A DNA stretch of 64,000 nt from Paraburkholderia ferrariae NBRC 106233 (GTDB lineage Bacteria; Pseudomonadota; Gammaproteobacteria; Burkholderiales; Burkholderiaceae): assembly GCF_000685035.1 (NCBI RefSeq), contig NZ_BAYB01000008.1, forward strand, positions 310,001 through 374,000. The letters run 5' to 3'. Every line of letters starts with the position of its first letter. The stretch's first letter is position 1. The notes beneath the pieces are model-generated. The model was not told the DNA's origin. It ran no database searches and worked only from the letters and a program-made list of their open reading frames with translations. Both the position numbers and the translations under genes were made by a program. Positions 1 through 8,560 of the stretch are shown one piece after another.

Positions 1-2
1 TC

Positions 3-836
3 GCCGAGATCAGCGAGGAGATGTCGCTCGACGCGTTTTTCAAGGGCACGGCGATCACACGCGAACTCCAGCGCCGCAACGTGGCCGGCATCACCGAGAT
101 CTGCCCGGCGAATGCGTCGTACCAGGTGCGTTATGACCCGGACGTCATCGCCCCCGATGCCCTCGTTGAGCTGCTGCGCGGCATCGAGGCCGAAGTTGGC
201 GAGACGACGCTCGACATCGACACGCGCATTGTCGAAGTCCCGGTGCTCTATAACGATCCCTGGACGCACGAGACGCTGATGCGTTTTCGCGAACGCCACC
301 AGGACCCGGCTTCGACGGACCTCGAGTACGCGGCGCGCATCAACGGAAAACGCGACGTGGACGAATTCATTGCGGCACATGCGGGCTCGCCGTGGTTCGT
401 TTCGATGGTTGGCTTTGTCGCCGGCTTGCCGTTCATGTACCAGATGGTCGAGCGCGACCGTCAGCTTCAGGTCCCCAAATACCTGCGGCCACGCACCGAC
501 ACGCCGAAGTTGACGGTCGGCCATGGCGGGTGCTTCGGCTGCATCTATTCGGTGCGCGGCGCGGGCGGGTACCAGATGTTCGGTGTGACGCCCGCGCCGA
601 TTTTCGACCCCGCACAGCGGCTCGACTATCTGCGCGACTTCATGGTCTTTTTCCGGCCCGGCGATATCGTGAAGTTCAAGCCGATCGACCGCGCAGCCTA
701 CGACGAGGCCCTTGCCGCCGTCGAGGCAGGCACCTTCTCGCTACGCGTACGGCCCGTGAAGTTCTCGCTCGATGCTTTCCTTCGGAATCCGGACGAATAC
801 AACCGCTCTCTCGTCGAGGTGCTGTATGCCAACTGA
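3..836 (+). CDS. pxpB: 5-oxoprolinase subunit PxpB (KipI family), 5' end outside window
   Basis: KipI/allophanate-hydrolase-subunit-1 family protein. With PxpA and PxpC it forms the bacterial ATP-dependent 5-oxoprolinase that opens pyroglutamate to glutamate (family knowledge). The frame is open to the left edge, and the codons before the first ATG (base 21) read AEISEE, which fit the family's internal sequence, so the true start lies upstream and about 20-30 residues are missing. Visible family features are a VRYDP segment near the N-terminus, VPVLY-ND, and a late F-GCIYSVRG-GGYQ-GVTP-PIFD block. The last codons overlap pxpC by 11 bases, so the two are translationally coupled. pxpA is not in the window. 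Confidence 0.9.
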   Translation, partial: AEISEEMSLDAFFKGTAITRELQRRNVAGITEICPANASYQVRYDPDVIAPDALVELLRGIEAEVGETTLDIDTRIVEVPVLYNDPWTHETLMRFRERHQDPASTDLEYAARINGKRDVDEFIAAHAGSPWFVSMVGFVAGLPFMYQMVERDRQLQVPKYLRPRTDTPKLTVGHGGCFGCIYSVRGAGGYQMFGVTPAPIFDPAQRLDYLRDFMVFFRPGDIVKFKPIDRAAYDEALAAVEAGTFSLRVRPVKFSLDAFLRNPDEYNRSLVEVLYAN

Positions 837-1845
837 TACGCTCAATGTGGTCGAGGTCCTGAAGCCAGGACTGGCCACTTCTGTGCAGGACGCGGGAAGG
901 CAGGGCTACTACCGGGTCGGCATTCCGCCTTCCGGATCGCTCGACCAGTATTCCTCCCGAGCGGCGAACCTGCTCGTGGGCAATGCCGAAGACGCGGCCG
1001 TGCTCGAACTGACCCTGCTGGGCCCGGAACTCCTGTTCCATTCGGATGCGCTTTTCGCCGTAACGGGTGCGGAGATGATTCCGAAAGTCGACGGCGTGGC
1101 ATACGCAGGCAATATGGCTCTGCGCATTCGCGCCGGGAGCAGGCTGACGTTCGATTATGTGAAGCGTGGCGCGCGCGCGTATCTGGCGATTTCCGGCGGA
1201 ATCGATGTGCCGGTCGTGCTCGGCAGCCGTTCGACCTACACGCTCGGCGCGATCGGCGGCCTCGCGGGCCGTCGTCTGCAAAAGGGCGACCGTCTTGCGA
1301 TCGGGGCGAAGAGCGGACCAAAAGACGAGGCGAAAAACGCAAAGCCGGCTGAGGGCGTCGAACTGCCGCCTGCCTTGCGTGCAAAGCTCGAAACGACGGT
1401 GGAACTGCGCGTGCTCCCGGGGCTTTATCACTACCGCCTCACCCCCGAGTCGGCGCAAACGTTCTTCGACGATGAATGGACCGTGGCGCCGGAAGCGGAC
1501 CGCATTGGCTATCGCTACAAGAACGGACGCCCGCTCCACTTCATGGATCGCGAGCAGCCCTTCGGGGCAGGAGCCGACCCGTCGAACATCGTCGATGCCT
1601 GCTATCCCATCGGCTCGATCCAGGTGCCGGCCGGTCTGGAACCGATCATTCTGCATCGCGATGCGGTGTCGGGCGGCGGATACGCCACGATCGGCACGGT
1701 GATCAGTGCAGATATGGATCTGATTGGGCAGATGCAGCCCAACTACCGCGCGCGCTTCGTGAGCGTCACCATGAATGAGGCGCTCGCGGCACGCCGCGAA
1801 TATCAACGTCGCCTCGCCCTGCTACGCGAAGCGCTAGCGCGCTAG
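826..1845 (+). CDS. pxpC: 5-oxoprolinase subunit PxpC (KipA / biotin-dependent carboxyltransferase family)
   Basis: 339-residue partner of PxpB in 5-oxoprolinase. The family block is clear: a start of the form VLKPGLATSVQDAGRQGY, then GIPPSGSLDQYS-RAAN-LVGN at about residues 28-50, VTGA, ARAYLAISGGID--VLGSRSTY in the middle, and a C-terminal GGYATIGTVISADMDLIGQ. The frame also opens further upstream, but the ATG at 826 was chosen because it puts the conserved block near the N-terminus and overlaps the end of pxpB, as is usual for this pair. Full length for the family. The allophanate-hydrolase-like reading is less likely because the two subunits are separate proteins. Confidence 0.9.
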   Translation: MPTDTLNVVEVLKPGLATSVQDAGRQGYYRVGIPPSGSLDQYSSRAANLLVGNAEDAAVLELTLLGPELLFHSDALFAVTGAEMIPKVDGVAYAGNMALRIRAGSRLTFDYVKRGARAYLAISGGIDVPVVLGSRSTYTLGAIGGLAGRRLQKGDRLAIGAKSGPKDEAKNAKPAEGVELPPALRAKLETTVELRVLPGLYHYRLTPESAQTFFDDEWTVAPEADRIGYRYKNGRPLHFMDREQPFGAGADPSNIVDACYPIGSIQVPAGLEPIILHRDAVSGGGYATIGTVISADMDLIGQMQPNYRARFVSVTMNEALAARREYQRRLALLREALAR

Positions 1846-1868
1846 CTCCTTCGAGGCTGGGGGCGGTT

Positions 1869-1900
1869 GGCAGCAGCGCTGCCCCCTGTTTTCCCTTTCG
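1869..1900 (+). terminator. Possible stem-loop after pxpC
   Basis: A perfect 6-bp stem (GGCAGC / GCTGCC, 3-base loop) at 1869-1883 is followed by CCCCTGTTTTCCC. The T-run is short, so this is only a weak terminator candidate. The next gene begins at 2056 and may also be reached by read-through. Confidence 0.3.
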
Positions 1901-2055
1901 CGATCCCGGTTCCGTGTGTCTTTGGGCCACACGGTGGGAGCGCTCGCACGTTCTTCGCAGCACCGGCTGCCGGCCCGGCGTCAAGGCAGCCCCGCGCCAA
2001 AGTCGCAATGCGGTTCAGACGCCGTTCGCAAATTCCAGACTCGAGGAGCAGGATC

Positions 2056-3423
2056 ATGGCCAATCTGGCGCAGGAAAGCACGGAGGGAGACGTCGATCTT
2101 TCGACCGTCGCCATTCCCGAGAGCGCAAGAATGCCCCCCTTTGCGCTGACGATGGCGTGGTGGGCGGTATGTAGTGCGGTCTTCTATATCGTGGTCGGCG
2201 CGACGCTTGCGCTCAATTATGGCGCGCGTAACGCTTTGATCGGCATGGCGCTATCGGTTGTTTCCTATGGCGCTGTCAACGCGGTCATCAGCCGATTCGC
2301 CATTCGTACGGGTTTGTCGGTCGCGCTCTTCTCGCGTGTCCTGTTCGGCAGCGCGGGCGCTGCGCTCGCGACGTTGATCTTCTTCGCAACGGCCATCTAC
2401 TACGCGGTATTCGAGGGCTCGGTCATCGCCGTCGCGGCCAATCACCTGTTTCCCGCGCTCGCATACAAGTGGGCCGCGCTGATTGTGGTCTGCTACAGCG
2501 TGCCGCTCGTGTTCGGCAGCGTGCAGCACTGGCTGGACAAGTTCAACGGCGTGCTGCTGCCGTTTTACCTGCTGGGACTCCTGGCGGCTGTGGGACTCAC
2601 GACCTGGGAATACGGCTATAACGCGTCCTGGCTGGATTTCGGCCCCAGGGGCGCGGTGCCGGCAGACGGGTGGTGGCACTGCTTCGTCTATTACATGGGC
2701 GTGTGGGTGCTCATGATGTTCACATTCGACTACGCCCGCTTTGGGCGCAAGGAAGATGCGCACTATCACGGTCGCTGGAATTTCGGCATGCCGTTCTATC
2801 TCGTCACCTTTCTCGTCAACGGCGCGGCGGGCATTTACCTCGTCAGCACCATTCCGGGCCTGGGCACACTCTCGGAAGTTTCGGTCGTGCTGGCATTGCT
2901 CAAGCTGATGGGCATCTGGGGGCTGCTGTTCGTGTGGGTCACGCAGTCGCGAATCAACACGGCGAACTACTATCTCGCGACCATCAACATGCAGGCGTTC
3001 TTTCAGAAAGTCGCGGGCCTGTGGGCGCCGAAGTTCGTGTGGGCACTGGTCGTCGGCGCGGTGGTCTACGTGCTGATGATGGCCGACATTTTTTCGAAAA
3101 TCCTGTTGGCGCTCGCCTGGCAGGGTATTTTCGTGGTCGCGTGGGTCGGTGTCGCGCTTGCCCATATCATGTCGGCGCGCTATGAACGACTCGTCGGAAC
3201 CGAAATTGAATGCCGGGATTCCCACGTATCACAGTTCAATCCGGGTGGGTTGGTTGCCTGGTTCTCCGGAGCATTCGTCGGGCTTGCCTTGAACACCGCA
3301 TCGGGCTTTCTCGCATCGCTTTCTGCGCCAGCGACGTTCGTCATTTCCTGGGTGGTTTATAGCGGCTTGCTGGCGGCTGCGAAACGGACCTGGTTCGTGC
3401 GAAACACCCTGGCAGATCAGTAA
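2056..3423 (+). CDS. NCS1-family permease (cytosine/purine/hydantoin permease type)
   Basis: Inner-membrane symporter of the nucleobase:cation symporter-1 family, about 455 residues with roughly 12 hydrophobic segments. After a polar N-terminus come P-FALTMAWWAVCSAVFYIVVGATLA and repeated helices of family character. The start at 2056 was preferred to longer in-frame starts because GAGGAGCAGG lies just before it and the upstream stretch is low-quality coding. It follows pxpBC by 210 bases in the same direction, so its substrate may be 5-oxoproline or a cyclic ureide or amide feeding that enzyme. That is an inference from context only; cytosine or another nucleobase remains possible. Confidence 0.8.
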   Translation: MANLAQESTEGDVDLSTVAIPESARMPPFALTMAWWAVCSAVFYIVVGATLALNYGARNALIGMALSVVSYGAVNAVISRFAIRTGLSVALFSRVLFGSAGAALATLIFFATAIYYAVFEGSVIAVAANHLFPALAYKWAALIVVCYSVPLVFGSVQHWLDKFNGVLLPFYLLGLLAAVGLTTWEYGYNASWLDFGPRGAVPADGWWHCFVYYMGVWVLMMFTFDYARFGRKEDAHYHGRWNFGMPFYLVTFLVNGAAGIYLVSTIPGLGTLSEVSVVLALLKLMGIWGLLFVWVTQSRINTANYYLATINMQAFFQKVAGLWAPKFVWALVVGAVVYVLMMADIFSKILLALAWQGIFVVAWVGVALAHIMSARYERLVGTEIECRDSHVSQFNPGGLVAWFSGAFVGLALNTASGFLASLSAPATFVISWVVYSGLLAAAKRTWFVRNTLADQ

Positions 3424-3546
3424 TCCGGTAGACATCGTTTCGAAGCGGTCACGGGTCACAGGCCATGTCGAACGGAGAGAGTCGATTCAACCGCAGGCTG
3501 ACCCTCTTCGTGAACCCGAGCCGCGATGGACCGCTTCATTTTCCGC

Positions 3547-4566
3547 TCAGAATCGATGCACCAACCCGACCTGAACACCGCGTGCGTCCGCGCCGGGATA
3601 CGCCAGCGGAAGCCCGGCATTGGCTGCTCCCGCCAGGGTGTAACTGGCTTTCCCGCGGTTTTGCAGAAAGGACGCCGCCGCATAAAAACTGGTGCGCTTC
3701 GAAACATCATGGTTGTACATCAGGCTGAACTGTCGCGCACCGTTGCCTGCCGAGGTGCGGTCCGTCAGTTGCGCCCAGCCGAGCGCCACGTAGTTGAGCG
3801 GATTGATCGTGTACCCGACCGACACGCCGTAGGTGTTCGCGTCCAGCGCCAATTCGTCCCACTTTGCCCACGTGTAGGCGCCATAGACAGTGAACTGGCC
3901 GATTGCGTATGAGACGCCGGAAAGGATGGTGCGATCGGTCGCCGCATCTTCGGTGTTGTGCAGCGCCTGGCCCGCGACGAACGCGGAGAACGGCCCCTGG
4001 TCGTAGGTAACGTCGAACTGGTAGCTCGCGCCGGTTTGACGCAGTCCGCCCGCATTGCCCAAGCCGAGATAGATGCCCCCCTTCAATCCATGAAACGAAG
4101 GCGAAAGATACGAAATCGTATTGCTGGTGCGTATTTCATAGGTCGTGATGTTGTCCAGTCCCGAGGCCTGCGTAACCGCGCCGAACGCGTCCATTCGCCC
4201 TTCGTCGATGAAGAGCGGCGAGTTCTGGCGCCCTACTCGCACCTGCCCCCAGTCGCTCGACAGGCCAACCCAGGCCTGGCGGTTGAACAGGCTGCCCGAG
4301 GTGGCGAGCGCTCCGGTGCTGGGTACGAAGCCGTTTTCGAGCACGAAATTGACGGCATAGCCATCGCCCAGGTCTTCCTTGCCGCGTAGCCCGAAGCGGC
4401 TCGCCCACTGACCGCTCGAGCCCATCGCCGCCGTATAGCCCGATCCGGTGTCGACGTATTGCACGAATTCGTCGACGATGCCGTAGAGCGTGAGGCTCGA
4501 TTGCGCATGCGCGGTGCCCGCGTAGCCCGCCGCCATAACAAATAAAGTAGTCCTTAATTTTTTCAT
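3547..4566 (-). CDS. OmpC-type general porin
   Basis: Trimeric beta-barrel porin of the Burkholderia/Neisseria type (Porin_4), about 339 residues. It has a signal peptide (MKKLRTTLF...GTAHA) with mature start QSSLTLYGIVD, the RFGLRGKEDLG strand, FNRQAWVGL, GQVRVGRQNS and the terminal aromatic signature ending in HRF. The ATG at 4566 gives the neatest signal peptide; an in-frame ATG at 4572 is equally possible, and neither has a strong ribosome site. It starts 32 bases after the last ABC-transporter gene on the same strand, so it probably belongs to that operon as its outer-membrane entry pore. It closely resembles the porin at 22607-23623. Confidence 0.93.
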   Translation of the reverse strand: MKKLRTTLFVMAAGYAGTAHAQSSLTLYGIVDEFVQYVDTGSGYTAAMGSSGQWASRFGLRGKEDLGDGYAVNFVLENGFVPSTGALATSGSLFNRQAWVGLSSDWGQVRVGRQNSPLFIDEGRMDAFGAVTQASGLDNITTYEIRTSNTISYLSPSFHGLKGGIYLGLGNAGGLRQTGASYQFDVTYDQGPFSAFVAGQALHNTEDAATDRTILSGVSYAIGQFTVYGAYTWAKWDELALDANTYGVSVGYTINPLNYVALGWAQLTDRTSAGNGARQFSLMYNHDVSKRTSFYAAASFLQNRGKASYTLAGAANAGLPLAYPGADARGVQVGLVHRF

Positions 4567-4597
4567 GGTCATAGAGAATTGTAAGAGGGATAAAATT

Positions 4598-5410
4598 TCA
4601 GTCGTTGCGGTTCTTCTTCGAGAGCGCCTGCGCACTGATCAGCGCGGCAGTCGAAATCACAATGAGGAGCGTGGAGATCGCCGCGATGGTCGGATCCTGC
4701 TGGTCGCGGATATTCTCGAACATGAGCCTCGTCAGCGTAGAGGTGTCGCCTCCGGAAACGAACAATACGATCACCGTTTCGTCGAACGAGGTCATGAACG
4801 AGAACAACAGCGACGAATAGATCGCCGGTGCGATCTGCGGCAGCGTGATTTCGAAGAACGCCCGCAGGCGGCCCGCCCCAAGGCTGCACGCCACCATTTC
4901 CTGCGTAAGATCGCAGGTTTCGAGTCCGGTGCCGACCGTGATCACGACATAGGGCAGTGCCAGCAACGTATGCGAAAGCACGAGGCCAGTAAGCGTATTG
5001 TTCAGACCAAGCCTGGCGTACACGAAGAACACGCCCACCGCAATCAGGATGACCGGCGCGATCATCGGCAACATGAAGACCGCACGCATGGCACCGCCGA
5101 CCTTCCCGCCAAGATGGCGAATCGCGTAAGCGCCGGCCGTGCCGAGTGCCGTGGCAAGCACGACCGTAGCAATCGCCACTTCGGTCGAGACCCAGGCGCC
5201 GTGCATCCAGTCATCCGAAGCGAGGAAGCTGCGATACCAGCGCAGACTGAGCCGCTGCGGCGGAAAATGCAGGAAACTGTCCGCCGAAAACGACATCGGG
5301 ATGACGAGCAGACAGGGGACGACGAGAAATGCCAGCACCAGTGCGCACACGAAGTAGAGCCAGGCGCGCTGCGCGTGTGTGATCTGCGTGTCGGTAGCCA
5401 TCATTTGCAT
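4598..5410 (-). CDS. ABC transporter permease, PotC-like
   Basis: Inner-membrane permease of a polyamine/opine-type ABC importer, about 270 residues and six hydrophobic segments. The cytoplasmic EAA loop is visible as the segment around EMVACSLGAGRLRAFFEITL followed by P-IAPAI. The start at 5410 sits one base after the stop of the previous permease gene, with GGGAGG about 9 bases upstream; ATGs at 5404 and 5401 are weaker alternatives. With the genes at 5412-8463 it completes one importer (binding protein, ATPase, two permeases). Confidence 0.9.
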   Translation of the reverse strand: MQMMATDTQITHAQRAWLYFVCALVLAFLVVPCLLVIPMSFSADSFLHFPPQRLSLRWYRSFLASDDWMHGAWVSTEVAIATVVLATALGTAGAYAIRHLGGKVGGAMRAVFMLPMIAPVILIAVGVFFVYARLGLNNTLTGLVLSHTLLALPYVVITVGTGLETCDLTQEMVACSLGAGRLRAFFEITLPQIAPAIYSSLLFSFMTSFDETVIVLFVSGGDTSTLTRLMFENIRDQQDPTIAAISTLLIVISTAALISAQALSKKNRND

Positions 5411-5411
5411 C

Positions 5412-6323
5412 TCAGCGTTCCTCCCGGGGAGCGACTGCACGGCCAAAGCGCCGCATGATCGCGGCCACGGCCAGCGCGATCAGCACGAGTACGACACCCT
5501 GCGCGCTCACGAGCCCCCAATCGCCCTCGGTGGCGAGCGTGGTCTGAATCTGCATGGCCATCACGTTGACATTGCCGCCTCCCAGCAACGCGGGCGTCAC
5601 GTAGTAGCCCAGCGAGATCACGAACACCATGACAACGCCGGCCGTGAGTCCTGTGAGCGTCTGCGGGAAAAACACCTGCCAGAAGGCGGCGCGCGGGGTC
5701 GCACCGCAGTTCGCGGCCGCTTTCATGAGCGCGGGATCGACCGAACGCATCACGCCGTAAAGCGGCATGATCAACACGGGCGTCATGACATGCACCATGC
5801 CGATCACCACGCCGGTGAAGTTGTTCACGAGATGCAGCGGCGCCGCCAGCAGGCCGTGGCCAACCAGCAGATCGTTCACCACGCCGTTACGCTGCAGCAG
5901 CACGAGCCACGCATAGGTGCGCACGAGCGTCGAGGTCCAGTAAGGCAGCACCACGGCTACGAGCAGCACGCCGGCAAGGCGCCGCGGCACCTGTGACAGC
6001 AGATAGGCGACGGGATAGCCGATCAGTGCGGCACCAAGGGTGACCGCGAGAGAAACCTCGAGCGTCGTCGCAACGGAGTTCAGATAGAGCGGGTCGAGCA
6101 GCGCGCGGTAGTTGGCGAGCGACCATTGCCCCGACCCGTCCAGCAGCGACTGCTCGAAGAGCCACGCGAACGGGACAGCCAGCAAGGTGCCGACGATGGC
6201 AAGCCCCGGCAGGCCAAGCAGGGCCACGCGCAAGCGTCCGAAAGCTTCGAGCCGCCGCAGCGCGCTTTCGTTCTCCGGCGCCGCCGCGTGGAGGATCGCC
6301 GCTTCGTTCGATGCGAGCTTCAT
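5412..6323 (-). CDS. ABC transporter permease, PotB-like
   Basis: First permease of the importer, about 303 residues. The EAA-type loop reads LMKAAANCGATPRAAFWQVF followed by FPQTLTG. The start is set by an ATGA overlap with the stop of the ATPase gene at 6320. The predicted polar N-terminal extension of about 35 residues before the first helix is common in PotB-like proteins. It is followed almost without gap by the second permease. Confidence 0.9.
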   Translation of the reverse strand: MKLASNEAAILHAAAPENESALRRLEAFGRLRVALLGLPGLAIVGTLLAVPFAWLFEQSLLDGSGQWSLANYRALLDPLYLNSVATTLEVSLAVTLGAALIGYPVAYLLSQVPRRLAGVLLVAVVLPYWTSTLVRTYAWLVLLQRNGVVNDLLVGHGLLAAPLHLVNNFTGVVIGMVHVMTPVLIMPLYGVMRSVDPALMKAAANCGATPRAAFWQVFFPQTLTGLTAGVVMVFVISLGYYVTPALLGGGNVNVMAMQIQTTLATEGDWGLVSAQGVVLVLIALAVAAIMRRFGRAVAPREER

Positions 6324-7387
6324 GCACCCTCCCCGACGAGCACGAGCGCGTCGCGCGGCAAACCGATCTTCACGCGCTGGCCCGGCGCAAGCGCCCTGCT
6401 CTGGTTGCACGCGGTATCGGGCGGCATCATGACTTTCACTTCGTATCCGTCCGCAAGATCGGCATAAACGATGTGCGCGTCGCCGCGATAGAGCTGGTCC
6501 TTCACGACGGCTTCGAAGCACACGCTATCCGCGTCCTCGTTCTCGACAATGCGCAGCGACTCCGGCCGCAATGCCATCCACAGATCGCCCGCCGGCGTGC
6601 GCACGGGTGCCGCGCTCACCTGCGTGCCGGCAAACCATGCCGCCTGCCCTTCGCGCCGCAGCGGCACCATGCAGGTCTCGCCGATGAACTGCGCAACGAA
6701 GCGGGTGCGCGGGCGCCGGTAGACTTCTTCGGGCGCGCCCACCTGCGCGAGCTTGCCGCCATTGACGATGGCAATGCGATCGGACAGCGTCAGCGCCTCC
6801 TGCTGGTCGTGCGTGACGTTGATCGTGGTGGTGCCGAAGCGCTCGTGCAGCCTGCGGATCTCGACCTGCATGCGGTCACGCAACTGTTTGTCGAGCGCCG
6901 AGAGCGGTTCGTCGAGCAGCAGGATACGCGGCTCGAACACGAGTGCGCGGGCAAGCGCGACGCGCTGGCGCTGGCCGCCCGAAAGCGCGCCGATATGGCG
7001 CTCGCCGAAACCTTCCAGTTGCACCACCTCGAGCATGGCGTCCACGCGCCGCCGCCGCTCGCGCGCCTCCACGCCGCGCAGCTTCAGCGGATAGCCGACG
7101 TTGTCCGCCACGCTCATATGCGGAAAGAGCGCGTAGTTCTGGAACACCATGCCGATGTCGCGCCGGTGCGGCGGCATGGTCAGCAATTCGACGCCGGCCA
7201 CCTCGATCGACCCGGAACTCGCACGCGTGAAGCCCGCCAGCACCATCAGCAGAGTGGTCTTGCCGCTGCCGGACGGGCCGAGCAGCGTGAGAAACTCGCC
7301 CGCGCCGATATCGAGTGACACGTCGTTGAGCACCTTCGCTGCGCCATACGACTTGCTCACCTTCCTGATCGAAACCGTTGCCTTCAT
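6320..7387 (-). CDS. ABC transporter ATP-binding protein, PotA-like
   Basis: 355-residue ATPase of the polyamine/spermidine (PotA) or Fe-type importer class. Walker A GPSGSGKTT, Q-loop FQNYALFPHMSV, signature LSGGQRQRVALARAL, Walker B ILLLDEPLSALD and the switch histidine in VTHDQQEA are all intact. The C-terminal third (from about residue 245) is the TOBE regulatory domain. The start at 7387 was chosen because the protein then begins MKATVSIRKVSKSYG, as in the family. It overlaps the following permease gene by 4 bases (ATGA). Confidence 0.94.
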   Translation of the reverse strand: MKATVSIRKVSKSYGAAKVLNDVSLDIGAGEFLTLLGPSGSGKTTLLMVLAGFTRASSGSIEVAGVELLTMPPHRRDIGMVFQNYALFPHMSVADNVGYPLKLRGVEARERRRRVDAMLEVVQLEGFGERHIGALSGGQRQRVALARALVFEPRILLLDEPLSALDKQLRDRMQVEIRRLHERFGTTTINVTHDQQEALTLSDRIAIVNGGKLAQVGAPEEVYRRPRTRFVAQFIGETCMVPLRREGQAAWFAGTQVSAAPVRTPAGDLWMALRPESLRIVENEDADSVCFEAVVKDQLYRGDAHIVYADLADGYEVKVMMPPDTACNQSRALAPGQRVKIGLPRDALVLVGEGA

Positions 7388-7410
7388 GGTCTGCACCTGT
7401 TCGTCGCCGC

Positions 7411-8463
7411 TCAGCGCGCAATGGCGGCCTTGTAGCGCGCCGTCGCCGTTTTCTGGTTGTCGCCGGCGCCCCACCAGCGTCCGTCGATCTTCACCGCCTT
7501 CGCAAGGTTCTGCGGGCTCGAGTTCAGCTCGGCCAGCGCCTGCGCCGAGAACGGCCTGACGTCGAATGCGCGCGTATTGGTCGGACCGTAGCCGTCGAGG
7601 TACTGCGGAATATTCGCCTGCAATCCGGGCGACATCATCAGCGCGATCATCTTTTGCGCGGCGGCTGCGTGGCGTGCGCCCTTCGGTATCGCGAGACAGC
7701 CCATGCCGAGCAGGGTCTGCTCGCTCGAATACGCCACGGGTGCGTTGTCCTTGAGCACGGGCGTGAGGCGGCTGCCCCAGATCATCTCCATGTCCACTTC
7801 GCCGCTCTCGATCAACTGCGCCGATTGCGCACCGCTCGACCACCAGACGCTCACATTCGGTTTGAGCTTTTCGATCGAGCGCAGCGCGCGGTCGAGATCG
7901 AGCGGATAGAGCTTGTCGGGCTGCACGCCGTCGGCCAGCGAGGCAATCTCGAGCGACTCGATCGGCGCATCCGACATCGCGCGCCGGCCCGGAAACTTGC
8001 TGACGTTCCAGAAGTCCTGCCAGGTACGGGGCGGATTGTTCGCGTACTTGTCCTTGCGATAGGCGAGCACGACGCTGTAGTAATTGCTCGCGATCCAGTC
8101 CTTCGCCCAGGCGCTCTGTGGAATGCCGTCGGTCTTGATCTGCCGGTAGTCGAGCGGCTCGAACAAGCCTTGTGTGCTACCCGCCGCACACTCGTCCGAG
8201 CCTAGATTGACGATGTCCCATGCTGGACTGCCCGATTGCACCTGCAGGCGGACGGCCGTCAGCCCCGGCGTCGTATTTTGCGCGAGCGAAAGACCGAGTT
8301 GCGTCGCCGCCGGCTGGGCGAGCGCCTCGACCATGCCCTTCTGGTACGCGCCGCCGTAGCCGGCGAAAGTCACCGTCTCGCCGGCCTGCGCAACGCCGCT
8401 CGCAATGCCGCTCGCAACAGTGAGCGCCAAAACACCGGTCACCTGTTTCATTTGTTTCAGCAT
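7411..8463 (-). CDS. ABC transporter periplasmic substrate-binding protein (PotD-like)
   Basis: About 350-residue exported binding protein (SBP_bac_8-like family). It has a Sec signal peptide (MLKQMKQVTGVLALTVASGI...AQAG), mature start ETVTFAGYGGAYQ, and WDIVNLGSDEC and W-S-G-Q inside the lobes, as in spermidine/putrescine-type receptors. AAGGAG stands 8 bases before the ATG at 8463. It is the first gene of the ABC operon, directly followed by ATPase and permeases. The linked deacetylase-like enzyme and aminotransferase suggest an amine or N-acyl amine ligand; this is inference. Confidence 0.9.
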   Translation of the reverse strand: MLKQMKQVTGVLALTVASGIASGVAQAGETVTFAGYGGAYQKGMVEALAQPAATQLGLSLAQNTTPGLTAVRLQVQSGSPAWDIVNLGSDECAAGSTQGLFEPLDYRQIKTDGIPQSAWAKDWIASNYYSVVLAYRKDKYANNPPRTWQDFWNVSKFPGRRAMSDAPIESLEIASLADGVQPDKLYPLDLDRALRSIEKLKPNVSVWWSSGAQSAQLIESGEVDMEMIWGSRLTPVLKDNAPVAYSSEQTLLGMGCLAIPKGARHAAAAQKMIALMMSPGLQANIPQYLDGYGPTNTRAFDVRPFSAQALAELNSSPQNLAKAVKIDGRWWGAGDNQKTATARYKAAIAR

Positions 8464-8489
8464 CTCAAACTCCTTCCTCTTTTGTTTAA

Positions 8490-8502
8490 TTCGTATTACG
8501 AA
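8490..8502. promoter_or_regulatory. Palindrome upstream of the ABC-transporter operon
   Basis: TTCGTA-T-TACGAA is a perfect 6-bp inverted repeat with a 1-base centre, in an AT-rich stretch 27 bases before the start of the binding-protein gene. It is placed as an operator would be. The likely regulator is the IclR protein encoded at 12781, but nothing in the sequence proves the link. Confidence 0.4.
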
Positions 8503-8560
8503 ATAATATGAGCAGATCGAATGACGCCTTGTTCCTGCACGTGTGCTTCGCTTGAGCGCG

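Noticed and set aside
4565..5458. Open frame of about 297 codons antisense to the ABC permease
   Set aside because: The product is His/Arg/Gln-rich and the opposite strand has a clear six-helix permease.
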